Positions 7,295 to 15,431 of a DNA stretch of 64,000 bases are shown here, in pieces. The stretch comes from an uncultured Acidobacteriota bacterium (GTDB lineage: Bacteria; Acidobacteriota; Terriglobia; Bryobacterales; Bryobacteraceae): NCBI GenBank assembly GCA_902826605.1, contig CADEFM010000003.1:124001-188000 (forward strand), given 5' to 3'. The notes under the pieces were generated by a model that was given only the letters and a program-made list of their open reading frames with translations, made no database searches and was not told the DNA's origin. Every line of letters begins with the position of its first letter. Within the stretch, counting starts at the first letter, position 1. The translations under genes were made by a program, and so were the position numbers.

Positions 7295-9061
7295 TCACGC
7301 GTCGATTTTCACATCCGTCTCGGGGATAGCCTGACACGCAAGGATGACTTGACTGGCCCTATCCCTGGACGAGAGTCCGTCCTGGACCGCCATGGATACC
7401 GAGCCTTCCAGCAACTTGACCTTGCACACCCCACAGAAGCCCTGGCGGCACGAGTAGTCGATGGCAACTCCATTCTCTTCCGCGGTCTCCAGGACCGTAT
7501 GCCCCGGCTTGGCAATGGCGGACTTATTGGATCTCTGGAAAACGCACGCGTAGGTCTTCGCCGTCGCCGAGGCCGCGATATCTCTTCCCCGCGTTTCGGG
7601 CGCGATAAAGAGCTCGGTATGAACTTGCGCCGGTGGAACGCCGAGAGCCGTCAAGTCCGCTTTGACGGATTCCATCATGGGCGGAGGCCCGCAGAGGTGA
7701 ATCCTTCGCTGACTTAGATCCGGGACCGCTTCCTGGAGAAGCTCGCGCGTGATGTACCCGCGCTTCCCGGTCCACGCTGAGGACTCTTCTTTGCTAAGAA
7801 CAATGGTTACGTGCAGGTTCGGGTGGCGGCGAAGATAGTCGAGTTCTTCCTTGAAGATGATGTTAGTCATGGAAGAACAGGCGTAGAGAAGGTCGATTCG
7901 CCCGGGCCAACTCTGGTCTGTCAGGTAACGGATAGAACTCATTAGCGGTGTGATGCCAACTCCACCTGCTATAAACACAACGTTCGGAGCCTCATGACCG
8001 CGGAATGTGAATCTTCCCCAGGGTCCTTCGACGTCGAGATGGTCCCCCTCTTTGATTTGAGTGTGGAGGTAGCTTGAAACCGCTCCGCCCGGTGCATTCT
8101 TGACAGTGATATCGCACCATCCGTGGCAACATGGCGACGATGCGATGGAATAGGATCTCTTCACCGTCTTGCCACCAATTGGGGCAGCGACGGTCAAGAA
8201 TTGGCCGGGCTCGAAGCTGAACGGGAAGCCATCCGGGCGGGTTGAGGCGAGACGGAAGGTTTTGACGTCGGGCGTTTCCTGGAAGATCCTTGCTACGCGC
8301 AACGTGCCGGACCAACCACTCCCGGGCAAAGCGGGATCTGTAGGTTTCGTTGCTGGCGTTAACGGCACCGTCGGGGCTGTAGTCGTCTGTGGCTGAACTC
8401 GCAATCCCGCCAAAAGCACTGCGGCCCGATGCATCTTGAAGAAGTACATGCCGATCATTGCAGCGGCGAAACCGCTCAGCAACACCATGACAGCGGGATG
8501 GAACCACTGAGGGACGGGAGAGTCGCCGGATTTGCCGGTTGTGTCCAAGGGGCTGGGTAGGCTCATTTCTGTCCGGAACCATTCCAGTGCGACGGCTGAC
8601 GGGGCTTTGCCTTCGTTGATGGCACGGTGTGCAGCCAGCCCACTCTCAAATTGAGCAAGCCCCTGACGCACTTGCTCAGTGGCCTTCTGAAGCGAAGGAT
8701 AATCTTTGCGTTCCACGAGCGGAGGCATGCGCGTCAAGCCTTGCGACATCAGGCGCGTCCCCGCCACCATGCGGCTGTGAGCCTCCCGTTCGATTTCCGC
8801 CCGCTTTGCCGGAGACAACTCCGGCAGGCTCATGAGCGTGGGGTAAAGCTCTTTGGGCGGCGGATTCAGCATTTGCCGCATCATCCTCTCCATCTCCCCG
8901 CCCATCCCACTCGTGGACGTGGACCCTTTGGCACTGGTGCCCTGATTAGAGCCTTCTTGAGGATGATGGCTGTCATGCTCAGCCGGAGCCTGAGCTCGTC
9001 CTGGGATCATCCACACGAGCAACAACCAAAGACAAAGATATCCCCGTGGAACATGTGTCAT
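7295..9061 (-). CDS. Membrane-anchored FNR-type oxidoreductase with 2Fe-2S domain and periplasmic Met/His-rich domain
   Basis: This 588-residue protein has an unusual layout. Residues 1-24 are a signal peptide. Residues 25-187 are a periplasmic domain with a His start (EHDSHH), Met clusters (MERMMRQM) and a Spy/CpxP-like LSPAKRAEIEREAHSRM helix. A single membrane helix spans 188-208. The C-terminal part is cytoplasmic: FAD-binding RSYS at 302-305, NAD(P)-binding GGVGITP at 366-372, CGPPPMM at 457-463 and a plant-type 2Fe-2S cluster with C538, C543, C546 and C576. It should pass electrons from NAD(P)H to the cytochrome b encoded 6 nt downstream. The upstream ribosome-binding site is weak. Confidence 0.88.
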   Translation of the reverse strand: MTHVPRGYLCLWLLLVWMIPGRAQAPAEHDSHHPQEGSNQGTSAKGSTSTSGMGGEMERMMRQMLNPPPKELYPTLMSLPELSPAKRAEIEREAHSRMVAGTRLMSQGLTRMPPLVERKDYPSLQKATEQVRQGLAQFESGLAAHRAINEGKAPSAVALEWFRTEMSLPSPLDTTGKSGDSPVPQWFHPAVMVLLSGFAAAMIGMYFFKMHRAAVLLAGLRVQPQTTTAPTVPLTPATKPTDPALPGSGWSGTLRVARIFQETPDVKTFRLASTRPDGFPFSFEPGQFLTVAAPIGGKTVKRSYSIASSPCCHGWCDITVKNAPGGAVSSYLHTQIKEGDHLDVEGPWGRFTFRGHEAPNVVFIAGGVGITPLMSSIRYLTDQSWPGRIDLLYACSSMTNIIFKEELDYLRRHPNLHVTIVLSKEESSAWTGKRGYITRELLQEAVPDLSQRRIHLCGPPPMMESVKADLTALGVPPAQVHTELFIAPETRGRDIAASATAKTYACVFQRSNKSAIAKPGHTVLETAEENGVAIDYSCRQGFCGVCKVKLLEGSVSMAVQDGLSSRDRASQVILACQAIPETDVKIDA

Positions 9062-9086
9062 ATCGAACCGAGCGCCATTCCGCGAT

Positions 9087-9890
9087 CTAGTGATGGTCGT
9101 GAGACTGTGCCGCTTCGCTGTCAGCAGAGCCGACCACGCTCTTCCGCTGCTCGTCGGTCAGGACCTGCGCAGCCTGCCCAACTGCTTGGATATAGGCAAC
9201 CCGTTGCAGACCCTGCAGCTCTCCGATGGCCTTAACCTGCGCCTGGATCTCCTGAAGCTTTGGCTGATCGGCCCCGGTGAGCGTGAACAACTGCTGCTCC
9301 GCTTCATCGATCTTACGTTGTGCGGAGGCTCTCTCTAACAGGGCCTTCTCTTTTATCTGGCCGAGTTTCTTCTGCTGATCGGCGGAGAGGGTGATGTGCT
9401 CGGGATGATCCAGAAAGAAGTCTGTAGCGCCAACATGGTAGAGGTGCGACAGACCCGGGAATCCTGGCAGTGCGGCTTGGCCTGCCATCTGAGGGGCTCC
9501 CGCCATGCGCCCCATCATTTCCATCCCGGACATGCCTTGCATCGGCATTGGACTGGTGGACGACGACATCGAAGAACTGCGCTCGTTCTCCATCATCGAC
9601 ATCATCCCCATGGCGCCCTGCGGCTGCATCCCGCTTTGTGCTCCTTGCGATTGCATCCCAGGCATTCCGGTGGACTTCTGTGCCATTCCCTTCTGCCCAA
9701 CGGCGCTTTGCAACTTGGCGACCTGCTCCCGTAGCTGGCTTAGTTCATCCGCAAGACTCTTGTCCGCGCTCTTGGTCACCGGCGCGGGACCCTTCATGGT
9801 GGTTTGTGCGTGAATGCCGACTGTGCCCGTTCCGATCATCAGAACTGCCACTGCTGACGCAAGTCCGTTCAATACTCGGTGTCTTTTCAT
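9087..9890 (-). CDS. Met-rich periplasmic Spy/CpxP-like protein
   Basis: This 267-residue protein has a signal peptide (cleaved near VGIHAQ), a coiled segment (LADELSQLREQVAKLQ), a long Met-, Gln- and Ser-rich middle (about 68-140 with many MQ/MM/MSGMEMM motifs) and a C-terminal helical region with the two LTxxQ-type motifs of Spy/CpxP proteins (LSADQQKKLGQIK and LTDEQRKSV), ending in SHDHH. Met and His clusters suggest Cu(I)/Cu(II) binding. It is the first gene of the long copper operon, with AGGAG upstream of the ATG and a sigma-54 promoter at 9973-9988. Its likely role is periplasmic metal buffering or protein protection; this is inference from family and composition. Confidence 0.83.
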   Translation of the reverse strand: MKRHRVLNGLASAVAVLMIGTGTVGIHAQTTMKGPAPVTKSADKSLADELSQLREQVAKLQSAVGQKGMAQKSTGMPGMQSQGAQSGMQPQGAMGMMSMMENERSSSMSSSTSPMPMQGMSGMEMMGRMAGAPQMAGQAALPGFPGLSHLYHVGATDFFLDHPEHITLSADQQKKLGQIKEKALLERASAQRKIDEAEQQLFTLTGADQPKLQEIQAQVKAIGELQGLQRVAYIQAVGQAAQVLTDEQRKSVVGSADSEAAQSHDHH

Positions 9891-9972
9891 AATGGGTCTC
9901 CTCTTGAACGCTCCCTGAGATCCGGCATCTTCTGAATTTCGAATTCGCAGTCTGGAGTGTTACGGGAGGTAT

Positions 9973-9988
9973 TGCAAGAATGTGGCCG
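9973..9988 (-). promoter_or_regulatory. Putative sigma-54 promoter of the CopA/redox operon
   Basis: The minus-strand sequence CGGCCACATTCTTGCA has the -24 GG and a perfect -12 TTGCA at the right distance. Transcription would start near 9962, giving a leader of about 72 nt before the ATG at 9890. The paired enhancer sites at 10040-10076 lie 52-88 bp upstream of the -24 box. It would drive the operon from the Spy-like gene down to the histidine kinase. Confidence 0.65.
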
Positions 9989-10039
9989 CTCCCCAAGTCG
10001 AGTGAAAACTAGGTTTTACGATTGCGAAATTTTCGCGGA

Positions 10040-10076
10040 TGCCTGAAATGAGGCAGAACGGGGCGGATATGAGGCA
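10040..10076. promoter_or_regulatory. Paired upstream activating sites of the CopA/redox operon
   Basis: TGCCTGAAATGAGGCA at 10040-10055 is identical to the copy at 762-777. A second site at 10061-10076 keeps the right arm ATGAGGCA but has a poor left arm (GGGCGG). The two are offset by 21 bp, the same offset as at 741-777. The site ends 18 bp before the stop of the DUF305 gene and controls, most likely, the sigma-54 promoter at 9973-9988. Confidence 0.68.
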
Positions 10077-10094
10077 GCGCCGGAACGAGTAGCT

Positions 10095-10574
10095 TTATTG
10101 CTGAGCAAGCAGCGCCTTCATTTGCTCGATTTCATGCTGCTGACTCGAAATAATACTCTGGCAGAGCTGCGTGACCTCAGGGGAGTGAACGGGAGCCTGT
10201 TGGCACATGAGGATCGCGCCCGCGTGATGGGGAATCATCGATTTTAGAAACTGCCTGTCCCCGATAGCAACCTGCTGACGGATCAAACTAAAAGCAGAGA
10301 ACAATGCGGCCACGCCAGCGGCGACGAGGAGGAGATTGAGCTTCCTATTGGAATACATCTCCTTCATCAGCAACAGCTCAATGATCAGCATCGGCGCCGT
10401 CATTAGAGCGGCCATGTAGAGTTGGTTGAGATTAGGATAGAGATTATCGACTCGATCCACCATCGCATACATCAGGATGTACATCGAGGCGAATGACAGG
10501 CCCACCATCGTTGCGAGGCGACGATAGGGCATCGTATGGGTTCGGCTGCTGGTCATGCTGCCTTGATGTTGCAT
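10095..10574 (-). CDS. DUF305-domain membrane protein
   Basis: This 159-residue protein has three hydrophobic segments (about 22-40, 50-68 and 78-97) followed by a DUF305 domain with the typical FLKSMIPHHAGAILMCQ motif and a second helix with HEIEQM. DUF305 proteins form four-helix bundles and are often found in copper resistance gene clusters; the HH, Met and Cys residues could bind Cu. A strong GGAGGAG lies just before the ATG at 10574. A single enhancer palindrome lies 76 bp upstream (10650-10665), but I found no well-spaced sigma-54 promoter between them. Function beyond metal binding is not established. Confidence 0.85.
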   Translation of the reverse strand: MQHQGSMTSSRTHTMPYRRLATMVGLSFASMYILMYAMVDRVDNLYPNLNQLYMAALMTAPMLIIELLLMKEMYSNRKLNLLLVAAGVAALFSAFSLIRQQVAIGDRQFLKSMIPHHAGAILMCQQAPVHSPEVTQLCQSIISSQQHEIEQMKALLAQQ

Positions 10575-10649
10575 TGCTCCTCCGCACGAGGGGTCCTCAC
10601 CTCTACTCTGTAGACTCTGGAGCGAGTGAACGGTTACTCACTTGCCCAC

Positions 10650-10665
10650 TGCCGGATTTGAGGCA
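10650..10665. promoter_or_regulatory. Single copper-regulon palindrome upstream of the DUF305 gene
   Basis: TGCCGGATTTGAGGCA keeps the TGCC and GAGGCA arms of the copies at 762, 10040 and 11708. No partner copy is seen 19-21 bp to either side, and no -24/-12 element with correct spacing lies between it and the ATG at 10574. The rest of 10575-10769 shows no other recognisable feature. Confidence 0.5.
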
Positions 10666-10769
10666 CACCCATGAGACTCGTCCCACCGGGCAGTATTCGC
10701 GGAGAAGCCGTCGGTTGCTGTTAAGAGCCTGTTTTGGGAAGCATCGAGCGAGGGTATTCCCGGCCAGCA

Positions 10770-11144
10770 CTACGCCGCGTGACTGGAACTAGCGATACGC
10801 TCTGGACTAGTAACTTCCCGGACTCGATTCATCGTGCCGAATGCGTTCGGGGTGCATGTTGCACATTCGATCCCCAAATCATTCCGAACGCAGTTGGAGC
10901 AGCCAGCCCAGTCATCACGCCCAGCCTCACAGCACCACTTCCCGTCGATTACAAACTTGTATTCGTACCTCCCGGGTGCTAACTCTAGTGCAATTCGCCA
11001 AGCGACGTCGTCGGCCCGAACCATCGGAGTTGTCTCCGGATTCCAATCGTTGAAGGTGCCCGCAAGGAACACCGAGCTTGCGTCTGCATGTTGGCATTCG
11101 AAAACCGTTCTCGTTACGACGTCGTTGTGCTTTGTATTTTTCAT
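10770..11144 (-). CDS. CBM48/AMPK-type glycogen-binding-fold protein with Cys cluster
   Basis: This 124-residue protein is an isolated early-set/CBM48-like domain: VFLAGTFNDWNPETTPM followed by WRIALELAPGRYEYKFVIDGKW, the classic carbohydrate-binding core, and the closing NAFGTMNRVREV strand. In the loop between them sit CC, CxxC and CxxC (a CC-x9-CxxC-x8-CxxC array), which is suggestive of a metal-binding knuckle. There is no signal peptide, so it is probably cytoplasmic. The start at 11144 is supported by AGGTGA upstream. It lies 50 nt downstream of the copper storage gene and likely shares its sigma-54 promoter. The role in copper stress is unknown. Confidence 0.8.
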   Translation of the reverse strand: MKNTKHNDVVTRTVFECQHADASSVFLAGTFNDWNPETTPMVRADDVAWRIALELAPGRYEYKFVIDGKWCCEAGRDDWAGCSNCVRNDLGIECATCTPNAFGTMNRVREVTSPERIASSSHAA

Positions 11145-11194
11145 ATGGTCACCTAAATCTCGAATAGCACTTGGAGGTCCGCGATTCTTGGCGA

Positions 11195-11608
11195 TCACCC
11201 CTTGGCAAAGGCGTCGCAGGCCTTCGCGCATCTGACGGCGTCTTCTATACAGGCCTTACATTCGGCCATCGCCGCGTTCGGCCTGCACGCCTTCTCGCAG
11301 TCTCGGCAGGTATCCGCACACATCGTTGCCAACGCCTTCAGTCGGGCCGGGGGTGCCGTGTTTCGAGCGGCCATCGTCCCCATCGCTTCACACAGGGTGA
11401 GCATGTCGGCCACTCGCTTCTGACAGTCCGCAACGTTGGTCATCCCACGGCCAAGCATGTCGTTGCACATGGCCAGACACAGTTCCCCGGTCTTCATGCA
11501 GGCGTAGCAGGCTTCCACGACGACCGAGCCTTCTTTTGCAGGGGCAGCGATGGCGGTTCCGGCGATCACGGCGGTGGCTGTCGCGATAATGAGTTGCCGA
11601 CGATTCAT
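11195..11608 (-). CDS. Csp-like four-helix-bundle copper storage protein (DUF326)
   Basis: This 137-residue protein has an N-terminal export signal with twin arginines (NRRQLIIATATAVIAG) and a mature helical part carrying 14 Cys residues in repeated CxxC and CxxxC patterns (ACYAC, CRDCEKAC, ECKAC, CAKAC), together with Met residues. This is the pattern of Csp1-type proteins, which fill the inside of a four-helix bundle with thiolate-bound Cu(I), and Csp1 is likewise Tat-exported. AGGAG lies just before the ATG at 11608; longer frames upstream lack the signal. A sigma-54 promoter (11641-11656) and enhancer pair (11708-11742) precede it, so it should be strongly induced with the CopA operon. 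Confidence 0.9.
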   Translation of the reverse strand: MNRRQLIIATATAVIAGTAIAAPAKEGSVVVEACYACMKTGELCLAMCNDMLGRGMTNVADCQKRVADMLTLCEAMGTMAARNTAPPARLKALATMCADTCRDCEKACRPNAAMAECKACIEDAVRCAKACDAFAKG

Positions 11609-11640
11609 AGGTCTCCTGTTCTTCTTTGCGCGCCTGAATA

Positions 11641-11656
11641 TGCAAGGCGAGGGCCA
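11641..11656 (-). promoter_or_regulatory. Putative sigma-54 promoter of the Csp operon
   Basis: The minus-strand sequence TGGCCCTCGCCTTGCA is the best sigma-54 match in the window: TGGC-C-C, five spacer bases, TTGCA. Transcription would start near 11630, about 22 nt before the ATG at 11608. The enhancer pair lies 52-86 bp upstream. Confidence 0.72.
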
Positions 11657-11707
11657 TTGTAGGAGTGGCCAAAAACATGGAATTTGTTGACCTGCGTGAG
11701 AGGTTGC

Positions 11708-11742
11708 TGCCTCAAATGAGGCAGAGCGCCCTGAAAGAGGCA
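11708..11742. promoter_or_regulatory. Paired upstream activating sites between the Csp and Cus operons
   Basis: TGCCTCAAATGAGGCA at 11708-11723 is a perfect inverted repeat with 6-bp arms around AAAT. A second, weaker copy at 11727-11742 (CGCCCTGAAAGAGGCA) is offset by 19 bp. The site lies in the divergent region, so it could influence both the Csp operon and the Cus operon, but a sigma-54 promoter is seen only on the Csp side. Confidence 0.7.
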
Positions 11743-11818
11743 CGTTCCAGCGGGTGCATGGCTCAAGAAAACCGAACGCTTGGGCCCCAACCCGTGTATG
11801 CTGACGTTAGAGAGTTTC

Positions 11819-12205
11819 GTGCGGCGTCATTTCAACATTCTCTGCTCCTTCCTGGTCCTCGCGACCTACCTGTGGGGCGGGTGTGTCTCTTGTGAACAGT
11901 TCTTCATGGTGCCTGGGGCGAAAGACGACTGCTGCAAGCACGGCAAGTGCAAGCAGTCTTCGCCGTCCGACCAGAAGAAGTCCCAATCCTCCAAATCCGA
12001 ACGTTCCTGCGCGACGATGCCGTTCTCGCATCAGGATACGAACACAACCCTGGCCGCTGTTGTCCCGGATCTGCCGGGACGTATTATTCCAGCCGATAAG
12101 TTGTTTTCGTTCAATGATGTCCGATGGCAACGGGCTCCTCATTTCGATCCGCTTGCAGACTCTCCACCGGACTTGGTCGTGTTGACCGGTTCCTTCCTGA
12201 TCTAG
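11819..12205 (+). CDS. Small secreted Cys-rich protein heading the Cus operon
   Basis: A GTG start at 11819 gives 128 residues: an N-terminal hydrophobic signal (FNILCSFLVLATYLW), then CVSCEQFF and DDCCKHGKC, a Lys/Ser-rich linker and a tail ending VLTGSFLI. The Cys pairs suggest binding of a soft metal. No known domain is recognised. A start at 11798 (ATG) is in frame but would put a charged stretch before the signal; GAGAG lies before the GTG. A TATGCT box at 11797-11802 may be the promoter -10. The layout matches the Cys-rich gene at 25541, which precedes another RND operon. The short gap to cusA (12206-12287) holds only a small hairpin (CCCGTC-TTTT-GACGGG). Confidence 0.62.
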   Translation: MRRHFNILCSFLVLATYLWGGCVSCEQFFMVPGAKDDCCKHGKCKQSSPSDQKKSQSSKSERSCATMPFSHQDTNTTLAAVVPDLPGRIIPADKLFSFNDVRWQRAPHFDPLADSPPDLVVLTGSFLI

Positions 12206-12287
12206 TTCCTTCCAACCCACTCGAAGTGTGTCTGCCCGTCTTTTGACGGGGCGTCAATAGTTGCGCCACGCGGCGTTGGGAGATTCT

Positions 12288-15200
12288 GTGATTCAGTCTC
12301 TGATCGAGTTCTCACTGAAGAATCGTTTTCTTGTCATTGCGTTCTACCTTGGCATTGGAGCCTGGGGATGGTGGGCCATGTCCCGCAGCCCCGTCGATGC
12401 GATCCCAGACCTGAGCGATAACCAGGTGATCGTTTTCACGGACTGGACGGGCCGCAGTCCTCAGGAAGTGGAAGACCAGGTTACGTACCCGCTTACGGTC
12501 AGCCTTCAAGGATTGCCCGGTGTGCGCGTCGTGCGATCCGGGTCGGCGTTCGGGTTCTCAATGATCTTCGTGATCTTTGAGGACGACGTGGACCTTTACT
12601 TCGCGCGCACTCGAGTTCTGGAGAGATTGAATCTCGTAACCAGGCAACTGCCGCCCGGTGTCGTCCCGACACTTGGCCCGGACGCCACCGGTGTGGGTCA
12701 CGTCTTCTGGTACACGGTCGAGGGTGAGGGACAGAGCCTTCGGGACTTGCGAACACTACAAGACTGGTTCATTCGCTACCAGTTGAATGCCGTGACCGGT
12801 GTAGCCGAGGTTGCGAGTGTCGGCGGGCAGGTCCAGCAGTATCAGATCGATCTGGACCCGAATCGCCTGCGGACGTACGGGCTACCGCTTAGCAAAGTCG
12901 TCGATGCCGTCATGCGCAGCAACTTGAATGTTGGCGGCAATGTCCTGGAATCGAACGGATCTTGGTCGATGGTTCGGGGACTCGGCTTAGTCACCTCGGT
13001 GGCGGACATCGAGAATATCGTGGTCGGAGCGAAGGCGGGGGTCCCGGTCTTTGTTCGCGATGTAGCCAGGGTGGGAATTGGGAACGCTTTTCGGGTGGCG
13101 TCCCTCGTGAAGGGCGGGAGCGAGGCCGTCGGCGGCGTCATTGTGGCTCGGCAGGGCGCGAATCCCAACGAAGTCATCGCCCGGGTGAAGGCCAAGATCG
13201 CGGAGTTACAACTGGGCTTGCCGAGCGGCGTGAAGATCGTGCCGTTTTATGACCGGTCCGAGCTAATCCAAAACTCCATCGACACACTGCGGACCGCGTT
13301 GCTAGAGGAGATCCTGCTCGTCACGCTTGCGCATATCATCTTTCTCGCTCACTTCCGCAGCATTCTGATTGTCACGCTGCCGCTGCCGCTCGCGGTCTTG
13401 TGTTCATTTCTGATCCTCCACTATCTGAGCGTCACCTCCAACATCATGTCGCTCGCCGGGATCGCCATCGCCATAGGTGTGCTGGTCGATGCGGGGATTG
13501 TGGTCACGGAGAACGCATTCCGTCACATCGAACTTTCCGGCATCGACTCGCGCGACCGGCGCGCGATCTGGCAGACGGTATTGGATTCGACCAAGCTGGT
13601 TGGCCGTCCCATCTTCTTCTCGATGACGATCATTCTGCTGGCGTTCATCCCTGTGTTTGCGCTGACCGGGCAAGAGGGCAAGCTATTCCATCCGCTTGCG
13701 TTTGCCAAGACGGCGGCCATGGCAGCCGCGACAGTGATCGCCGTGACCTTGGTACCCGTTCTATGCACGTTGCTGCTGGGCGGCAAGATGCACCGGGAAC
13801 AAGACAACCCCCTGATGAGGTTCCTGCAATGGATCTACCGGCCGGTGTTGGGGTGGGCGCTCCGGCATCGGATGGTAACGCTGCTCTCCGCGCTGTTGCT
13901 CTTTAGCGGGGCGGTATACCTGGCAGCCCGCATCGGAAGCGAGTTCATGCCTCCGTTGAACGAAGGCGATCTCATGTTCATGCCTATCGCGGACCCCAGT
14001 ATTTCGCTCGAACAGAACACGCAGATTGCCGCACAGCAGAACCAGATCATCGAGAAATTTCCCGAGGTCGCCTGGGCTGTCGCAAAGGTAGCTCGCGCGG
14101 ACACTGCCACGGACCCCGCGGGCCTCAATATGACCGAAACGATTGTCCACCTGAAGCCGCGCGACCAGTGGCGAGCGGGTATGACAGTGGAGCGTCTGAA
14201 GTCCGAGATGGACCGGGCCGTTGCCATTCCCGGCGTTTCCAATATCTGGACCATGCCGATCATCAACCGCATCGACATGCTCAGCACTGGCATTCGATCC
14301 GAGTTGGGGATCAAGGTCTTCGGCGCGGACTTGGCCACGTTGGAGCAGAAGGGTCGGGAGATTGCTGAGGTTGTTCGTCAAATCCCCGGTGCTCGTGATG
14401 TATATCCGGAGCAAGTCACGGGCGCGCTCTATACGGACATCGACATCGATCGGCCAGCAGCCGCTCGCTATGGAATTGGTGTCGGCGAGATCCAGGACGT
14501 CGTCGAAACGGCTATAGGCGAGAAGAATCTCACGACAACGATTGAGGGACGCAAGCGGTTCCCTGTGCGTGTGCGTTACGCGGCGGAATACCGCAAGAGC
14601 CTGCAGGATCTTGGCAACATTTTCGTCGATGCGCCGGACGGCGGACAGATCCCATTGAGCCGTCTGGCATCCATCCGGCCGGCCAGCGGGCCAGCGATGA
14701 TCAACAGTGAGAATGGCCTGTTGGTGGTATCCGTCCTGCTGAATGTTCGCGACCGCGACATCGGCGGATTCGTAGACGAGGCCAAGCGAGTCATCCCACA
14801 AAGGGTCAGTCTGCCTCCGGGTTACTACCTTGGCTGGAGTGGGCAGTACGAGAACCAGGAGCGCGCACGTCAGCGGCTTCAGATCGTCTTCCCAATCGTC
14901 CTCGCGATCATCTACATCCTACTCTTCCTGACGTACCGGTCCTTCGTCGAGGCCGCGCATGTGCTGATGGCCGTGCCGTTTGCGCTCACCGGCGGCGTAT
15001 ATCTGCTCTATCTCCTTCACTACAACTTCAGCGTCGCCGTATGGGTAGGCTTCATCGCGCTGTTCGGAACCGCTGTCCAGACCGGCATGGTGATGGTGAT
15101 CTACCTGGAAGAGTCCGTCGCGCGCAGCCAGCGCGAGCATGGAGCCGCGTTCGGCATCGCACAGTTGCGCGAAGCCGTAATGGATGGCGCGCTCTTGCGG

Positions 15201-15431
15201 CTTCGACCCAAGGTGATGACCGTCTCGACGATTGTCGCCGGCCTACTGCCGATCATGTGGAGCCAGCGCGTTGGAGCGGAAGTCATCAAACCCCTTGCGA
15301 CGCCTGTTCTCGGGGGCATGGTCAGTTCGCTGTTGCATGTCTTGATTGTTACGCCCGTGATCTTCCTATGGCTCAGGGAACGGGAACTACGAAGGGCCAC
15401 CAAACAAACCACAAAAGGAGAAACACAATGA
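12288..15431 (+). CDS. cusA: CusA-type heavy-metal RND efflux pump (inner membrane)
   Basis: This 1047-residue proton-driven pump has the two-repeat RND layout with 12 membrane helices and large periplasmic loops. The heavy-metal family signature [18 protein letters not shown] lies in helix 4. The Met-containing periplasmic loop ([24 protein letters not shown]) fits Cu(I)/Ag(I) transport. A GTG start at 12288 with GGGAG 6 nt upstream gives [17 protein letters not shown], the usual N-terminus; an upstream TTG at 12261 lacks this support. It is followed by a YtkA-like lipoprotein gene (ATGA overlap), cusC and cusB, so CusA is unusually the first pump gene of the operon. Copper or silver specificity is inferred from the context and Met motifs. 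Confidence 0.92.
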   Translation: MIQSLIEFSLKNRFLVIAFYLGIGAWGWWAMSRSPVDAIPDLSDNQVIVFTDWTGRSPQEVEDQVTYPLTVSLQGLPGVRVVRSGSAFGFSMIFVIFEDDVDLYFARTRVLERLNLVTRQLPPGVVPTLGPDATGVGHVFWYTVEGEGQSLRDLRTLQDWFIRYQLNAVTGVAEVASVGGQVQQYQIDLDPNRLRTYGLPLSKVVDAVMRSNLNVGGNVLESNGSWSMVRGLGLVTSVADIENIVVGAKAGVPVFVRDVARVGIGNAFRVASLVKGGSEAVGGVIVARQGANPNEVIARVKAKIAELQLGLPSGVKIVPFYDRSELIQNSIDTLRTALLEEILLVTLAHIIFLAHFRSILIVTLPLPLAVLCSFLILHYLSVTSNIMSLAGIAIAIGVLVDAGIVVTENAFRHIELSGIDSRDRRAIWQTVLDSTKLVGRPIFFSMTIILLAFIPVFALTGQEGKLFHPLAFAKTAAMAAATVIAVTLVPVLCTLLLGGKMHREQDNPLMRFLQWIYRPVLGWALRHRMVTLLSALLLFSGAVYLAARIGSEFMPPLNEGDLMFMPIADPSISLEQNTQIAAQQNQIIEKFPEVAWAVAKVARADTATDPAGLNMTETIVHLKPRDQWRAGMTVERLKSEMDRAVAIPGVSNIWTMPIINRIDMLSTGIRSELGIKVFGADLATLEQKGREIAEVVRQIPGARDVYPEQVTGALYTDIDIDRPAAARYGIGVGEIQDVVETAIGEKNLTTTIEGRKRFPVRVRYAAEYRKSLQDLGNIFVDAPDGGQIPLSRLASIRPASGPAMINSENGLLVVSVLLNVRDRDIGGFVDEAKRVIPQRVSLPPGYYLGWSGQYENQERARQRLQIVFPIVLAIIYILLFLTYRSFVEAAHVLMAVPFALTGGVYLLYLLHYNFSVAVWVGFIALFGTAVQTGMVMVIYLEESVARSQREHGAAFGIAQLREAVMDGALLRLRPKVMTVSTIVAGLLPIMWSQRVGAEVIKPLATPVLGGMVSSLLHVLIVTPVIFLWLRERELRRATKQTTKGETQ

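Noticed and set aside
10580..10600. Possible sigma-54 promoter before the DUF305 gene
   Set aside because: The GG and GC pairs are one base too close and the -12 part would overlap the ribosome-binding site.
11743..11818. Sigma-54 promoter on the plus strand for the Cus operon
   Set aside because: No GG-N10-GC pair occurs between the enhancer pair and the GTG; a TATGCT box is the only candidate.
13761..14801. Open frame of 346 codons opposite cusA
   Set aside because: It is an antisense shadow; cusA is continuous and has all family motifs here.
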